Positions 38,101 to 50,099 of a stretch of 64,000 nt of DNA are shown piece by piece; the first letter of the stretch is position 1, and the number at the start of each line of letters is the position of its first letter. This stretch comes from Chrysomallon squamiferum (lineage: Eukaryota > Mollusca > Gastropoda > Neomphalida > Peltospiridae): contig CM022670.1 of the NCBI GenBank assembly GCA_012295275.1, forward strand, positions 15,481,198 through 15,545,197. The letters run 5' to 3'. The notes under the pieces were generated by a model. It saw only the letters and a list, made by a program, of their open reading frames with translations, was not told where the DNA came from and ran no database searches. The position numbers and the translations under genes are program-made.

Positions 38101-39508
38101 CAATGCTAGAAATGAATTAGTGAAAGCTTTGCATATAATGTGAAGTATTCTAGGTAGATGCAATTTTATACTAAAGCTATGCTTGTTTAAGGATTAAAAC
38201 TATCTTTCTCAAAATCCAAGTTATTTTTAAACGACATTGTTTCTTAAACTTTAAAAAAAAGCAAGAACATACTTGAAAATGATAATCCTGATTTAAACAA
38301 GTCCAACAACAAAGGGCCTCTGATCAAAATTTATTTTAACTGTCATGTTTAAAAAGCCATATATATCTTTTGTTCTGTTCCTTTTAAATATATCACTTAT
38401 GTCTAAGAATTATGCTCTAATTATTTGTGAAACTTTTAGTAATGCAGATTTTATTCATGACTGATTTTATCTTACTTTTTTCATCTACAAAGTAACAAAT
38501 ATTTTTTCAATAAATTATTGGAATAATCAGAAACATTAGCAACATTTAAAGAACTAACCTTGCTTGCACAATCAAACGAGGTTCCCAGGTCAGCTAGAAG
38601 CTTGATTACTGCATGATCGTCATTGCACTTGACAGCTGTAGGATAAATAGAAAATAAAACAATTTTAAACTATTTCTGATGAAGTATTTACTGTCTGAGT
38701 CAAAAACAATTTCCACACATTATTATATCATAATGTAATATGAACAGTTAACTACTGAACAAATTTTCTCAGTGCAAATGAAAAATGCTTATTTGACAAT
38801 TTATAATTTTGTCATGCATTTTTGTAACAAAAGTTCTATTTTATAACCAATCTTCAAACATAAACACTCTAAAATCACATGTATTCCATTATTATGATTA
38901 TATGTATTAAAAAGAAATAAAATTTAAAACAGAAATGCCAAATTTAGTTTACCATAGAATGGATGAACTCGTGGAAGAAGTTTTCTCCATGTCTGATATT
39001 TGATGATGATGTCTCCTAGATCGGCCACAAAAAAGGCATCCTCATTATGCTATAAAAGGAATAACATTAAATTTAAAAAATGAAAAATATTTCTGTAAGA
39101 GAATAACCGAAAGTTTACTTTTGTACAGAAAGAAAATTAGGTTATCCAAGTTTGTAACAGATGGCAAACAATTGTAAGTTACTGACAGGCTGTAAGTGAA
39201 ACAAAAACTATGAAACCAGTTTAATAGAAATGCCTCACAAAGTTGAAGTTAGTAATATATATCTAACAAACATTTTAATTTCAAAAGCTTTGTTTGTATT
39301 TTTGGGGATAAGGTGATCAGAAGAAGTCAATTAGTAATTTATTACACATTCCATTTTTTTTATTTGTAAATATTATACTTAAAAAAAAGGTCTATAGCAT
39401 TCTAACCTCAGACTCCAATGATGCAATCTTATCAATAATAATATTATTCTTTGGTTTAATGTAAGGAAGTGACTCCACAACACAACCATTTCCGATATAA
39501 TGCTTCAT
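35147..39508 (-). CDS. ODC1: Ornithine decarboxylase (EC 4.1.1.17)
   Basis: PLP enzyme of the cytosol that converts ornithine to putrescine, the first committed step of polyamine synthesis. Coding exons on the minus strand: 39508-39407, 39049-38953, 38635-38559, 37950-37778, 37528-37391, 37209-37044, 36710-36551, 36145-36015, 35844-35633, 35315-35147. All phases agree, giving 474 aa (human 461). Catalytic features are intact: PLP lysine K69 in PFYAVKCND, FHVGSG at about 197-202, GGGFPG, EPGRYF with E275, [13 protein letters not shown], and the active-site cysteine C365 in WGPTCDGLD, then DMGAYT. These residues argue for an active enzyme and against antizyme inhibitor, a non-catalytic relative. 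The tail after [10 protein letters not shown] is divergent, as usual outside vertebrates. Antizyme control is expected from the family but not visible here. Confidence 0.97.
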
Positions 39509-39551
39509 TCTTTTATGTTAGAGTTAATGAGTCCACTAATGTACAAACAAC
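39509..39551 (-). other. ODC1: 5' UTR portion of the ODC start-codon exon
   Basis: A TTTATTTCAG acceptor precedes 39551. The 43 bases up to the ATG at 39508 contain stops in the ODC frame (TAA shortly before the ATG), which supports this start. Confidence 0.75.
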
Positions 39552-39651
39552 CTGAAATAAATTATAAACAGTATTGCAAGCATTAAGAAATAAAATGGGT
39601 AAAAGTTTAGAAACTTATAAATGAAAAATGTTTGGCTTTATGAGCATGTTA

Positions 39652-39683
<32 letters not shown>

Positions 39684-40091
39684 TAAAACAGCAGAATCTC
39701 AATATCAGAATATGTCATTAATCGAGCAGTAATACTTTTTAAGTATAACTTCTCCAAGTCAGCTGGCCTCTATTGTCAATATTAAATTAATTAAATGATA
39801 TTTAAATGATATTACTTGATCTGTCAGTATATGTTATCTGCAATGACTAAACTTTCTAAAGGAAATGCATGTTGCATGACCTGATTCTTCATAATTGTTA
39901 TACCTTTACCAAATATATGTATCTCTCAAATTTGAAATTTTGACTTTAGCCAGAATGTATCACAATTACTAAAATCTGTCATGCAATATGCATGTGTAAC
40001 TATATGGGTCACACAAAAAGGGGGAAAAAATCATCATTAATGGGAATATGAGAAATTAAAAACTGAGTATTTATATATTAAAACTATCTAC

Positions 40092-40225
40092 CTGGCCAGA
40101 GAAACACCTGCTTTTAGCAGATACTAGCTGGGCTCCCAAGGTGGCTCTGCGTTGAAGTCAAACTTCCTCTTTGAACGACGTAAGCCCTCTGGGCTTTCCG
40201 TGTAATAGACAGTCGTCAGACTGTC
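40092..40225 (-). other. ODC1: ODC 5' UTR exon 2
   Basis: A 134-base exon with a good acceptor (TCTTTTGCAG before 40225) and donor (CCAG/GTAGAT after 40092). It has no AUG in its longest frame. From its first base it is open for 33 codons (DSLTTVYYTESPEGLRRSKR onward), then TAG. It is placed in the leader because it joins naturally to the acceptor at 39551 and the donor at 43753. Transcript support is not available. Confidence 0.6.
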
Positions 40226-43200
40226 CTGCAAAAGACAAAATAAGCCAAATTTAACTATGTGTTTAAAATATATATACACACTTCATTATCTGATATTTAC
40301 TATTACTATATAACTGTGAGTGTTACTGCACATTATTAAAATACACCTGAAAAAGTTTTCACTTTATCCTAATTGTAATTACTAGTAAAGAGGAGGCATG
40401 ATCCTTTTAATAATTTGAACCAAACCATCATGTTTGAATCATTATGCAATGCTGGACTACTGAAACATCAAGTGAAATAATTTAAGGAAATAATTTGATT
40501 GTCAACAAAACTGGTTTTAAAGGTTTTATGTTGTTATTGTGGTGGTGATTATGTCAAGTCTGTCTGTAATGACTAGTCCATCAGATATCAACAGGGTCCT
40601 GAATTTCAGTTATCTTCAGAATTTATATGAACCTTTAAAACAATAGTAACTTTTGTAGAATTTCAGTATTTTGTCCCATTCATCACAGAATGACTTGTGC
40701 TTAGTTAAATTATAAGTCAACAGTGATTGTGTGCATATGTGTGTGTGTGCTAACATGTGCAATACATACAAAACAAAATCATTTACGCAGTATAAAATAA
40801 TATTTGCTTCTGATGCTTTTGACATTTTTTAGATCATATGTGAATCATTTTCATCTGTCACAGATTCATTATTTTATGCTTATTAACAGCTAATGGTGAA
40901 GGTGTCAGGTTATTTTTGTGACCCGTATACATGTATTACAACAGAAAGGAAATTTTGTTAAAATCTTATTTTTTAAACAAAGTTTTCATATGATACATTT
41001 ACTGAATTTTAGTCACAAAATCAAATAAAAAGTAAATAAACACAACAATGCAAATATAAAAGTACCATTTCCTACTTAGTATTAAAAATATGTTCAGAAC
41101 AATCTTCATAAATCAACTACTCTGTATCAAAGCTAGAAAGATAGTTCAGCGGTCCCTCCTCCTAATAATAACTGATGAAAAAATGTTTGTGCAACCTAAT
41201 CTGACAATCAACAGCCAAAAAGTGTTGATAAAGTTGTCATGTAAATGAATGTAAAATAGTGTCATGCTGTAACTACACTAGATGTGTAGTCTATTGTTAT
41301 ATTTAAGCCTGTATTTTTTCTTGGTTAATATCATTTTCATTTACTTTGATAAAGGATGTCTTAAATGGTTTTTATAATATTACAATTATATAATTTCAGT
41401 CTTTACCAAATATCAGTATGTATATTGTACAGAAAGATGTGATGGAACATAATCAACTTGTGGTTTTCCAAAGACTGAATGGATTTTTCATTAGATAATA
41501 ATTTATCAGATTATATTAATGCACAAAATGAATAAACTACTATACAACAGAATGATGTTAATAGAGATCAATGTAAGTTCAAAAACAGGAAAACAAACAT
41601 TCCTAGTTTTTGTTATTTCTCTGAAAATGGTGAAAGGTTCTGCTGCCACAGAAGAACACAGTTTAAGACTGGAGATTTCATTTTAAATCCATAACTGGTT
41701 TTCTACTGTGTATAATAATTACACTAATAGTGCATGTCATTTAAACTGCTGTGATATGGGAAAACAGACAAGAATATCTCATCTACTATTCATATTTATC
41801 ATGCTAAATTCTTAAGGGTAAGCTTCAAGACATTTTATATTCAGATAAGACATTTCATTTTTACTGGACCTTTACTGTGAAATGTTTTTTGAAGTTAGAA
41901 TTAGTTGTATAAAACATCATTGTAGTTTTGGTTTGTCAAATCAACCAGTTTAGTGTTTTTGTTAGCTATAGTGCAGCTAATGTTTGTTTATTTTAAATCA
42001 TGTGAGTTACAAAGTAACATGTTTTTTTTAAATTTCAGGTCAGTTTTGTTTATTTGTCTATGTTCAGCCATGTGCATAAAAACAAACCCAGTAACTGGCA
42101 GGATAAGGTCATGTGTTGATAAAATGTGTCACCAACCTGTGTTTATAAACATTTAAAAAAAAAGTATGTGTTTTTTCAAATATAAATCCTAATCATCCTC
42201 TTAAGTATTTATATAAAACCTGTGATATTTTATATTACTTTTCTCTGTATTTATTTTTATGTCAAAAGAAGAAACTGTATCAAAATTCAGAGAAAAAATG
42301 AAATCCTCAAAACTGTTAATATAATTTGTATTTTATACCATGAGACAATGATTCAAGGCAACCTTGATAATTGATGTTATCTGGGAGTAAGTAAAAAAAA
42401 AAAATAAATTCATATTTGAATTTATGTACATAACCTGAAGATTATCTTTTTATGCTGTTGTTATATACGACTACTCACTGTGTAACAAACTATGGGACAA
42501 AGCCCCAACACACCAAGTTTTGCTCAAGTTAATCTCATATCTTTGCAAATAAATCTGTCTACCTTTCATCTATGTCTCTGTTATGTATGTGAGTATAATT
42601 TTGTTAGTTCTACATCTACATTCAATCTGCATCACATTTAAATTACACGTGGCTAGTTTTCAGAAAGTGAATAGACTGATGAAGCATTTGGGGTACCTCA
42701 CATCACTCAGAATGAACTTTGTATCACTGAAATGTAAGTCATTTTTCAAAGCAGTGTATTAACATCTTTAATTTAAAAAATACAAGTTAAAGTGGTTATG
42801 TCCACTATAAAACTTAATAAATTCTACGGCTATTCTGAATGAACCATTTATGATTAAATTGAGAAAAATTCACATTTTAAAATGTAAAATTATTTACCTG
42901 AAAACACCCACGAAAGCCTACCAGTTCTAAAAGTCTTAGTTAATGTAATGACACAGTGATTGCCATTGGCACTTGTGTCAAACTGAATTCTGCATTATAA
43001 GTGCCAAGTATCAAGTCTGTATTTAATTACAAAATGTTTATGTTCTGCTACTTATTTTCAATTGTTTGACTGAACAATGGCTTCTTGAAATTACTGTCTG
43101 AAGCTGACCAAATCAATCATAATGAGCCAAAGTTGTGTATGTACAATACTGTATGGCTGAGGATTTCATGCAAAAATCTCTTGTGTCTTAAAAACCTATT

Positions 43201-43752
43201 TCAGTTCTTATTTACTCTTCTGACAAAAAATATATTAGAATAAAAAAAAACTGAGTGAGCTTAGTTAATGTTATTAAATTATTAATCTAAAGACAGACAC
43301 ATGCATTCGTTACAAAACATTTTAAATTTTTAAAGAAAAAGATAATATACTAATTGATTCTTGTCTATTAAATATTGTCATTCTAACTATTTGTATATAC
43401 GTCTGTTGACTAAGCTGCTATTTAAATATTTTGCCTATTACTAAATACTATTATTAGCATATTACATGTAAAAGTCCAAAATTAGCAGAGGCAAAAGGTT
43501 GAAAAGCAGCAACAAAATTTGATATGATACATTATATATATACAATAATAAAAAATATATGTAAGCACATATTACAGATATATCCATTTAAGCTTAGATT
43601 ACTATTAAAAGATGTACACAATATGTTTGTCGTGGGGTTGTGTCATGAATCATTAGTCGGTATGTCTATGAAATAAACTCTTTCACTTTAGTGTCAGCCA
43701 TTTGTAACACCAGCATTACACTGCACAGTACAATTTTCTGACACCGTCTCAC

Positions 43753-43890
43753 CTGACCAGAAGGTTCAAGACCGGTTACTTCTTGTTCTCTTACGGCCGT
43801 AATCTTGATAGATTTTGTTAGTCAGAATGATAAAAAGTAAACAGGCGACATAAATAAACAGAAGAGAAAGATTCCTGCAGTGTCCGGTTC
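43753..43890 (-). other. ODC1: ODC 5' UTR exon 1
   Basis: A strong donor, CTGGTCAG/GTGAGA, ends the exon at 43753. The start near 43890 is inferred from the TATA box at 43915-43922. It holds a short upstream ORF (43822-43851) and lies 3.5 kb upstream of UTR exon 2. An alternative view, that this is a repeat-derived sequence outside the mRNA, cannot be excluded. Confidence 0.5.
43822..43851 (-). CDS. Upstream ORF in the ODC leader (9 codons, ends UGA-CUA)
   Basis: ATG at 43851-43849 opens a frame encoding MSPVYFLSF and ends at TGA (43824-43822). The next codon is CTA, and the same frame stays open for another 56 codons through UTR exon 2. Mammalian ODC mRNAs also carry a short translated uORF that dampens translation, so a role in translational control is plausible. 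It is an inference here. Confidence 0.4.
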   Translation of the reverse strand: MSPVYFLSF

Positions 43891-43914
43891 GCTCTACATG
43901 TAGACTACATTTTT

Positions 43915-43922
43915 TTTATATA
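43915..43922 (-). promoter_or_regulatory. ODC1: TATA box of the ODC promoter
   Basis: The minus strand reads TATATAAA about 160 bases upstream of the first UTR donor. Vertebrate ODC promoters also have a TATA box. The transcription start would fall near 43890. Confidence 0.5.
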
Positions 43923-44358
43923 TTTTTTTTCGGCAATATGGCGATTGACCTTTGGGGTAGTAATACATTTTGGTACAACTATCTTATCTAACATAAATAA
44001 TTTTCTGTGCAGTCGAGGTATCACATTACAAACAACTAACAATAAGTTCCTCAAACACTTTATTTAAATCATTATTAATAAGCATATTATTAGAAAATCA
44101 ATATTAAATTGACGGACTATTTTATGAGATAAAAAAAAAAGGAAAAAGAGGTCATTTTATCGTAGTGCAGAAGTTCATATTTAAAACCTTTTTTTTTTTT
44201 TCGTCCCCTATCGCCGACCGACACAGGTGCGTAGACCCCCAGTGATCTAGTGTTTTCGAAATGCGAAGAAGAATTTTTAAATATTATTTTTAGTCATTTA
44301 TTTATTTACCTTGTTTATCTGTTAAAGCAGATTTGTTGTTACTGTGCATGTATATTTA

Positions 44359-44413
<55 letters not shown>

Positions 44414-44702
44414 TTTATTTTTAAATTATTAACTTTGTTTTATCATTATCTTGTTCAAAAATGTTTTGAGTTTTATTTAGTTCAACCGAATACTAAAATA
44501 CGTATTTTTATGCATTCACAATATCACTCACTGTTTTGTCGATCTGATGTTGCTAGCAATAAATAATAATAATAAAACAACATTAACCTGATGGTGTATT
44601 TGTCATGGTACTATCAAAGAGTTTAAATACATTTCTAAGACGTGCATGTACTTCCTACTTCCAGTTAAATAATCAACTAATTGAATTCAACAGTCTTTCT
44701 CG

Positions 44703-44718
44703 TTATCGATATCGATAA
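44703..44718. promoter_or_regulatory. Palindrome with two overlapping TATCGATA (DRE-type) motifs
   Basis: TTATCGATATCGATAA is a perfect 16-bp palindrome containing TATCGATA twice, the DREF site known from insect promoters. It lies about 0.8 kb upstream of the inferred ODC start. Its use in this lineage is unknown. Confidence 0.3.
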
Positions 44719-45540
44719 TGCACAGAAGCTTTTTTATCTTTTTTTTTTTTTTTTTTAACTTTATTACAAAACCATTTTTATAAACAAATGTAAAACAAAA
44801 ATCGCGATTATAATACAGCAACTTTTTTTATTTATTATTATTATTATTATTTATATATATAGTTGTTTTTTTTGGGGGGGTTAGGGGCGTTTGTGTTTTA
44901 TTTTCCTGTCGGAGAAAGATTTCGGAGTTTATACAATCTTGCAAATGTAATGGTTTTAATAAAAACCGAAAGATTGACTTTTATACGTTGTTAAAAGAAT
45001 AAAATTGGTCAAATTATGGCTGAAACTTTAAAAGATCATTAATTTTATTGCTAAATCAATTTGTGCTGAAACGTTATAATACTCAAGTAGTTTAAATTGG
45101 GTTTATAAGACTTAAGAATTTATTTCTGTTATTATTCTAGAACGATACAGAATTTAGAATTTTTTCTTGATGTACTGTTTGCAATTATTTAATATGAATG
45201 CGAATACCTCCGCCTTATTGTTATACTGCTCTTAGTAAAATAATTCGTGTTTCTTCACAACTGTTGAACGTTGACAAAAAAGATACACGTATATTGAACG
45301 ATTTCCACGAAAATGTCAAATTTATAATCAGAATGATATAAATATAGATTTTATTTTGAAAGGTCCAGTGTATAACGTATGCGTTCAATAAACATTAAAA
45401 TATAACACTGATATATAAAATTTAAAAAAAGAAGAAAATAACAAGTTTTAATTAATGCAACACCGCAAAACCTGTCTGTTTAATATAGTGGGAAAAAAAA
45501 ACATGTCATACTGGTATCTGTCGAGTTAGAACTAATAAAG

Positions 45541-45592
<52 letters not shown>

Positions 45593-45626
45593 TTATTTAT
45601 TTATTTATTTATTTATTTATTTTTTT

Positions 45627-45658
<32 letters not shown>

Positions 45659-45660
45659 TT
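45541..45660. repeat. Compound ATT and TTTA microsatellite
   Basis: A run of ATT units passes directly into TTTA units. Both are pure over most of their length. Confidence 0.95.
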
Positions 45661-45782
45661 GGCAAAGTTTGCTGTAATTGATGTTCCACGGTCAAAATTT
45701 AAGCAAAAAACCCCAACAGCAACAGTATATAAAATATGTATGTGTGCGTGAATGTTATATGTGTGTGTATGTACATATATAC

Positions 45783-45825
<43 letters not shown>

Positions 45826-47002
45826 AACAATCAAATTTTTCAAACTGGGTTTCAGTATCACTGAATGTTATACAAGTATGTAAATATTATATCTAATTGT
45901 AATGTTTCTTTAACTTTACTTACTTTTTACCAATATGCTGACCACCCCCACCCCCAGGTTATGAAAAGATTCGAGGAATTAAGCATCCTTTGCACACCAA
46001 AACAAAACCCCATACATTTTTATCTGTTCTTCACGACCCCTACAAGGCCTCAAATAAATCATTTCTTCGGATGTTGCAATATCATTCTACTATACTCCAT
46101 TTACAAATTTTTGTACGGCCTTGGTTTTTATGAGGCCGTTGATAGTAGTAGTAATAGTAGTAGTAATTCAAATTTAAGTTCAGAAGACGTAGTATTAATA
46201 GTAGTGTTGTTGATGTTCAGACTGGTAACATGTGTTTAATTAAATGAATAAACAAATTAATATAGACACAGTGTACAAATTTAATGTAAACACCGTGTAC
46301 AATGTAAAGGAATGGACGGATTAATTTGCTATTTGTTACCTTAAGCTGGTGTTGAATTAAACGGATTTCACCGTGGGCTATATTTAACCTCCCAGCTTAG
46401 TTTATTAATAATAATTTTCTTTTTTGCACCCATTAACATCGTGCTGCAGGTGAATGCGCGAGTTATATACACCATAAGCTATAATCAGTGTACATATACT
46501 GTGTTGGCTCGAAATGAAATCGTTTCCGCATTCATGTTCACATGAGTTCGTACTCTGTGCGAAAATCAGTTTACGACAGACGAAAATAGCGAAACGCGTA
46601 AAGCCTATTATTTAACGTGATTGGGTGACAAGAATCTATGTTCGTGGTGTTCGCGTGCTGGCTTTCTTTTCGGGAATCAAGGTCGCGTGGTTACATGCAA
46701 TTTCGTCAGTTGATTTATTATTTTACTTATATGTATAGACATATATATATTTTTTAATTTGTTCTTTCCAACGTAACTGCATCGTATCGTATCATGCTAC
46801 AGACAGGTGCGTCCTTGACTTCCAGTTTAGTTTGAAAAATTAAGATTTAGAGGAACCGGGCAGATATAAGTGGGTGGTATGTGCATGATTTAAGAAGTTA
46901 ACACTGCCGGATAGTTATCTCACAGAATAAAGAAAGACTGAATTAACTGTGGACTTACTAAATACTTGGAAAGAGTTAAGCGTATCAAGCGAGGAGTTCG
47001 TC

Positions 47003-47026
47003 ATGTTATCAAAACTATTGTGGAAG
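47003..47026 (+). CDS. Candidate alternative first coding exon of the KLF gene
   Basis: ATG at 47003 encodes MLSKLLWK and stops at a GTAATT donor in phase 0, exactly the phase needed by the exon starting at 51773. A TATA-like GATATAAG lies at about 46866. The preceding 500 bases are CpG-richer than average. Vertebrate KLF10 is known to have two first exons giving different short N-termini. This is a model from splice phase and context only, with no transcript evidence. Confidence 0.35.
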
Positions 47027-49069
47027 GTAATTAATTAGGAAATACTGTATTGTTTTAAAATATAATTGAAACTGGTTCAAAAGAAGGCGTTAATATATGG
47101 ATGAAAGATACACACTGGTTTTTAAAGGAATGAAATATGAATGGATCTGCACGCATAACGTAAACTTTGCACAGATAATTTAATTATATTTTTATACAAA
47201 CGTTTTAATAGACAGACAATTTTTGCATTTCAGTTCATTGTTCAAAACTTATACATTTGACATGTGCAATTTTATTTTTATTCTTATTTTTACTATACTA
47301 TACTATACTTTATTTATTTTTATTTTTAATTTTAATTTTTTAATTTTTAAAATTTTATTTCTATTTCTATTTCTGTTTTAATTTTTAAAATTTTATTTCT
47401 ATTTCTATTTCTGTTTTTATTTTTATTTGATCTTATCTTATCTTATCTTATATTTAATTTAATTTAATCGCCTGTTGTAATGCGAGGTAATTATTGTCTG
47501 CACTAACTCTCTTGTCGAGCCATCTCGGGAGTCAATAATTAGTGAGTTCTGAAACGTTTAGTTCCGAGAAACTGGCACTTGCTTTGTAATGAAGACATGT
47601 CGTATGTTACAGAGACCTGCATATAGTAGGCTGCTGTTACAGTAAAATGATCCTTTGCAAGGGTGAATCGTTTGGGTTATATAACACTGGCTAGCCAACT
47701 TGTATTAAGTTTCAACCGGTGCGTTGTCCGCTCGCAGGTTAAGAAAACCGAAAAACTGTACAAGTTTAATCTGAATGAAGTCAAAATATTTTTATTTATT
47801 TATTTATTCGTTCATTCGTTCGTTCACTCGTTCGTTCATTTATTCATTTGTTACTTGTTGGATCATCAATATTAGATTCGGGTACATTTTGTTAAATCGG
47901 GTCAAGGCCGTAATGGATGTCAAGAAGAATAATTCAAGTATTAATTCAGACGTTAATAAGAATGATTAGATCAGAAAAAATAAATAAATAAAATAAATAT
48001 TCAGTTCATAGCATTTATTCATCTTGAAAAAGCAATGTATTATCCAGGTAGTTTAATTAGTGGTCAACCCTAAAATAAGTATTCCGAATGAAGAATATAC
48101 TATGGAAGGCAGGTTCTGATAACGTGCATACACCAATTTAAGTGAAAAATTCCGCACCATAAGAATTTTAAAAAGCCAGTCGAATTTATTTAGAACATTG
48201 TAAAAGGGATGCGTAACATTGTAAAAGGGATGCTGTCAAGGTTTCTGCTAATTGAATTTAATTTTTCTGAATGAGATAACTGTCTACAGTGATAGGGTGA
48301 AATTTCATAGCGTTTGCTAAAGCACGTTGATATTTTAGTACAACGGAGTAATGTCCCTTAGATCGGTAAACATTGACTTCTCGTTATCCTACCGAATCAT
48401 TATTACATTTAAATCTAAAACAATATTAAAATTACATTTAAAAATAGGTATATAACTGCACAAAACACCGCTAGAAAATTTTAAGACGCCACTTGTTTTA
48501 AATCTGGCAAATAATGTCAACAAAAGATTCATTGTAAATAAGAATGCTTTTGAAGTAGGTTTAAAGGAATCTTTAATATTTCACACGCGCACAGACACAC
48601 GTAGAGAGGCGTATATCATTTTGTATTTTATTTCTTAATGTGAAAAGCAAGTTTAAAATCACATTTTAAAATTTATTTATTCAAACTTAGTGTGCAAATA
48701 AGAGCATATATATTTAAAAAAAAAAAATCAGCAAAATGTCAAAAATAGTGAAGTATGGTACATTAACGAAAGATTCATGATTTTATTTTAATATTTTAAA
48801 ATAATTCACGCTTCTGAAATTTTTTTTCTTTCAAAGATTTATTAGATGAGCGTATTTTACAGATCAACACAAATAATATCGTAGTAGAGTCAGATAAACA
48901 GCTGATCACCCTGTCCAGCGTGACAACTATGACATGACTAAGTAAAAATGTTTTTCAGTCATTTGTCTACGTCATGTATGTTTTCACTGGTGTACGTGCC
49001 GCAAGTCGTTTATATTTTCGATAGGTGCGCAGAATAATTCGAAGGCGTGTTCAATAAAATAAGACTTAG

Positions 49070-49088
49070 TCCGCCCTTTGGTACTGCA

Positions 49089-49132
<44 letters not shown>

Positions 49133-49366
49133 CCTCCAAAAATTAATAACTGAAGATAAATTTGGGTGTATATGGAAGGAACTATTTTTTATTTGCCATA
49201 TTATTTTAAAATAATGCATAGGTCGACTTATTTATCAGGGATGCGAGTTCAATTCCTTTAAAAGGAAAAACTTACAAAAACAAATAAAATAATATTATAC
49301 TTGCAGTTAAATTTTCAAACAGATATTTTAATTTTAATTTATTTAGCGATTTCCATGTAGTAACAA

Positions 49367-49415
<49 letters not shown>

Positions 49416-49430
49416 ATTAAGTAGATGTTT
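49070..49430. repeat. AT dinucleotide run and ATT microsatellite
   Basis: An AT run lies at about 49094-49128, followed by a pure ATT run at about 49370-49414. Both are upstream of the KLF main promoter. Confidence 0.9.
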
Positions 49431-49839
49431 ATTTTCAACAATTTTATTCCCAGCCTTTTATAATAAATTTTAAATCCTACAATTATTAGACGTCTAATTA
49501 TTATATAGACAAATAATCACATGATTTTCCAGCCATTTTCCCTGTTTTATGGCTATGACTAAGTATGTAAATTTAACGTAATTACGAAAGTAAGAAATTC
49601 CCCCAGGGGCCTTTTGAAGTAGCTAGTCACGTCTGGAGAAACAATTGTCTTGGCCACCAGTTTCTCAAGGTTATTCATGTTGACAACTGTCGTTAGAATT
49701 TAATCATTACATTAACTATTATATTTTTCATTTCCAAGGTATCTTTTCTCCTTGAACACAATATCGCAATATCGCTTTAGTATGATGAAACACCGAGTTT
49801 AATGTGTCCGTTCATGTACTGCACTAGTGTGTACCTTTC

Positions 49840-50099
49840 GCATTCCAAGACCCACCCGCTGCCCACTGATGTAAACAATGACTTGTACTGACAAATAGGC
49901 CATCTTACAACCACGTGCACCAAACCCTAGGAATCACTCTCTGATCATATGATCACTTAAAGATGATTGGTCAGACCAGCCTTGCCCCCATTTTTCATTG
50001 GTTAATTCTTCCCCGCCCTCGCCTTCAATTTGTGTTGATAGTGTAGTCATATGAAATGGAACGAAAGCTTTACGTCAGGTTTTTTGAAATATACGAAAA
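49840..50099 (+). promoter_or_regulatory. Main KLF promoter / 5' UTR
   Basis: The region is GC-richer than its flanks. It contains two reversed CCAAT boxes (ATTGG at about 49967 and 49998), a GC box (CCCCGCCC at about 50012), a CACGTG E-box (49912-49917) and a 14-bp palindrome TGATCATATGATCA (49942-49955). An upstream ATG at 50051 opens a frame overlapping the KLF start in another register. The transcription start is not defined. Confidence 0.5.

Larger units (their letters stand above)
44000..46400. other. ODC-KLF intergenic region, repeat-rich
   Basis: No gene is recognised. Contents include an ATT run (44358-44413), a 16-bp palindrome with two overlapping TATCGATA motifs (44703-44718), an ATT then TTTA run (45541-45660) and a CATA/AT run (45778-45820). 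The open frame at 45865-46239 shows no family motif. Confidence 0.6.

Noticed and set aside
35147-39508. Antizyme inhibitor instead of ODC
   Set aside because: PLP lysine, active-site cysteine, EPGRYF and HVGSG motifs are all intact, whereas antizyme inhibitors lose catalytic residues.
43764-43775. tRNA or SINE B-box (GGTTCAAGACC) in the ODC first exon
   Set aside because: No matching A-box lies at the right distance upstream and no tRNA fold is evident. A strong splice donor on the other strand explains the region better.
45865-46239. 124-aa plus-strand gene between ODC and KLF
   Set aside because: Mostly intergenic AT-rich and TAG-repeat sequence. A CCCCCACCCCCAG acceptor-like site is present, but no family motif or partner exon was found.
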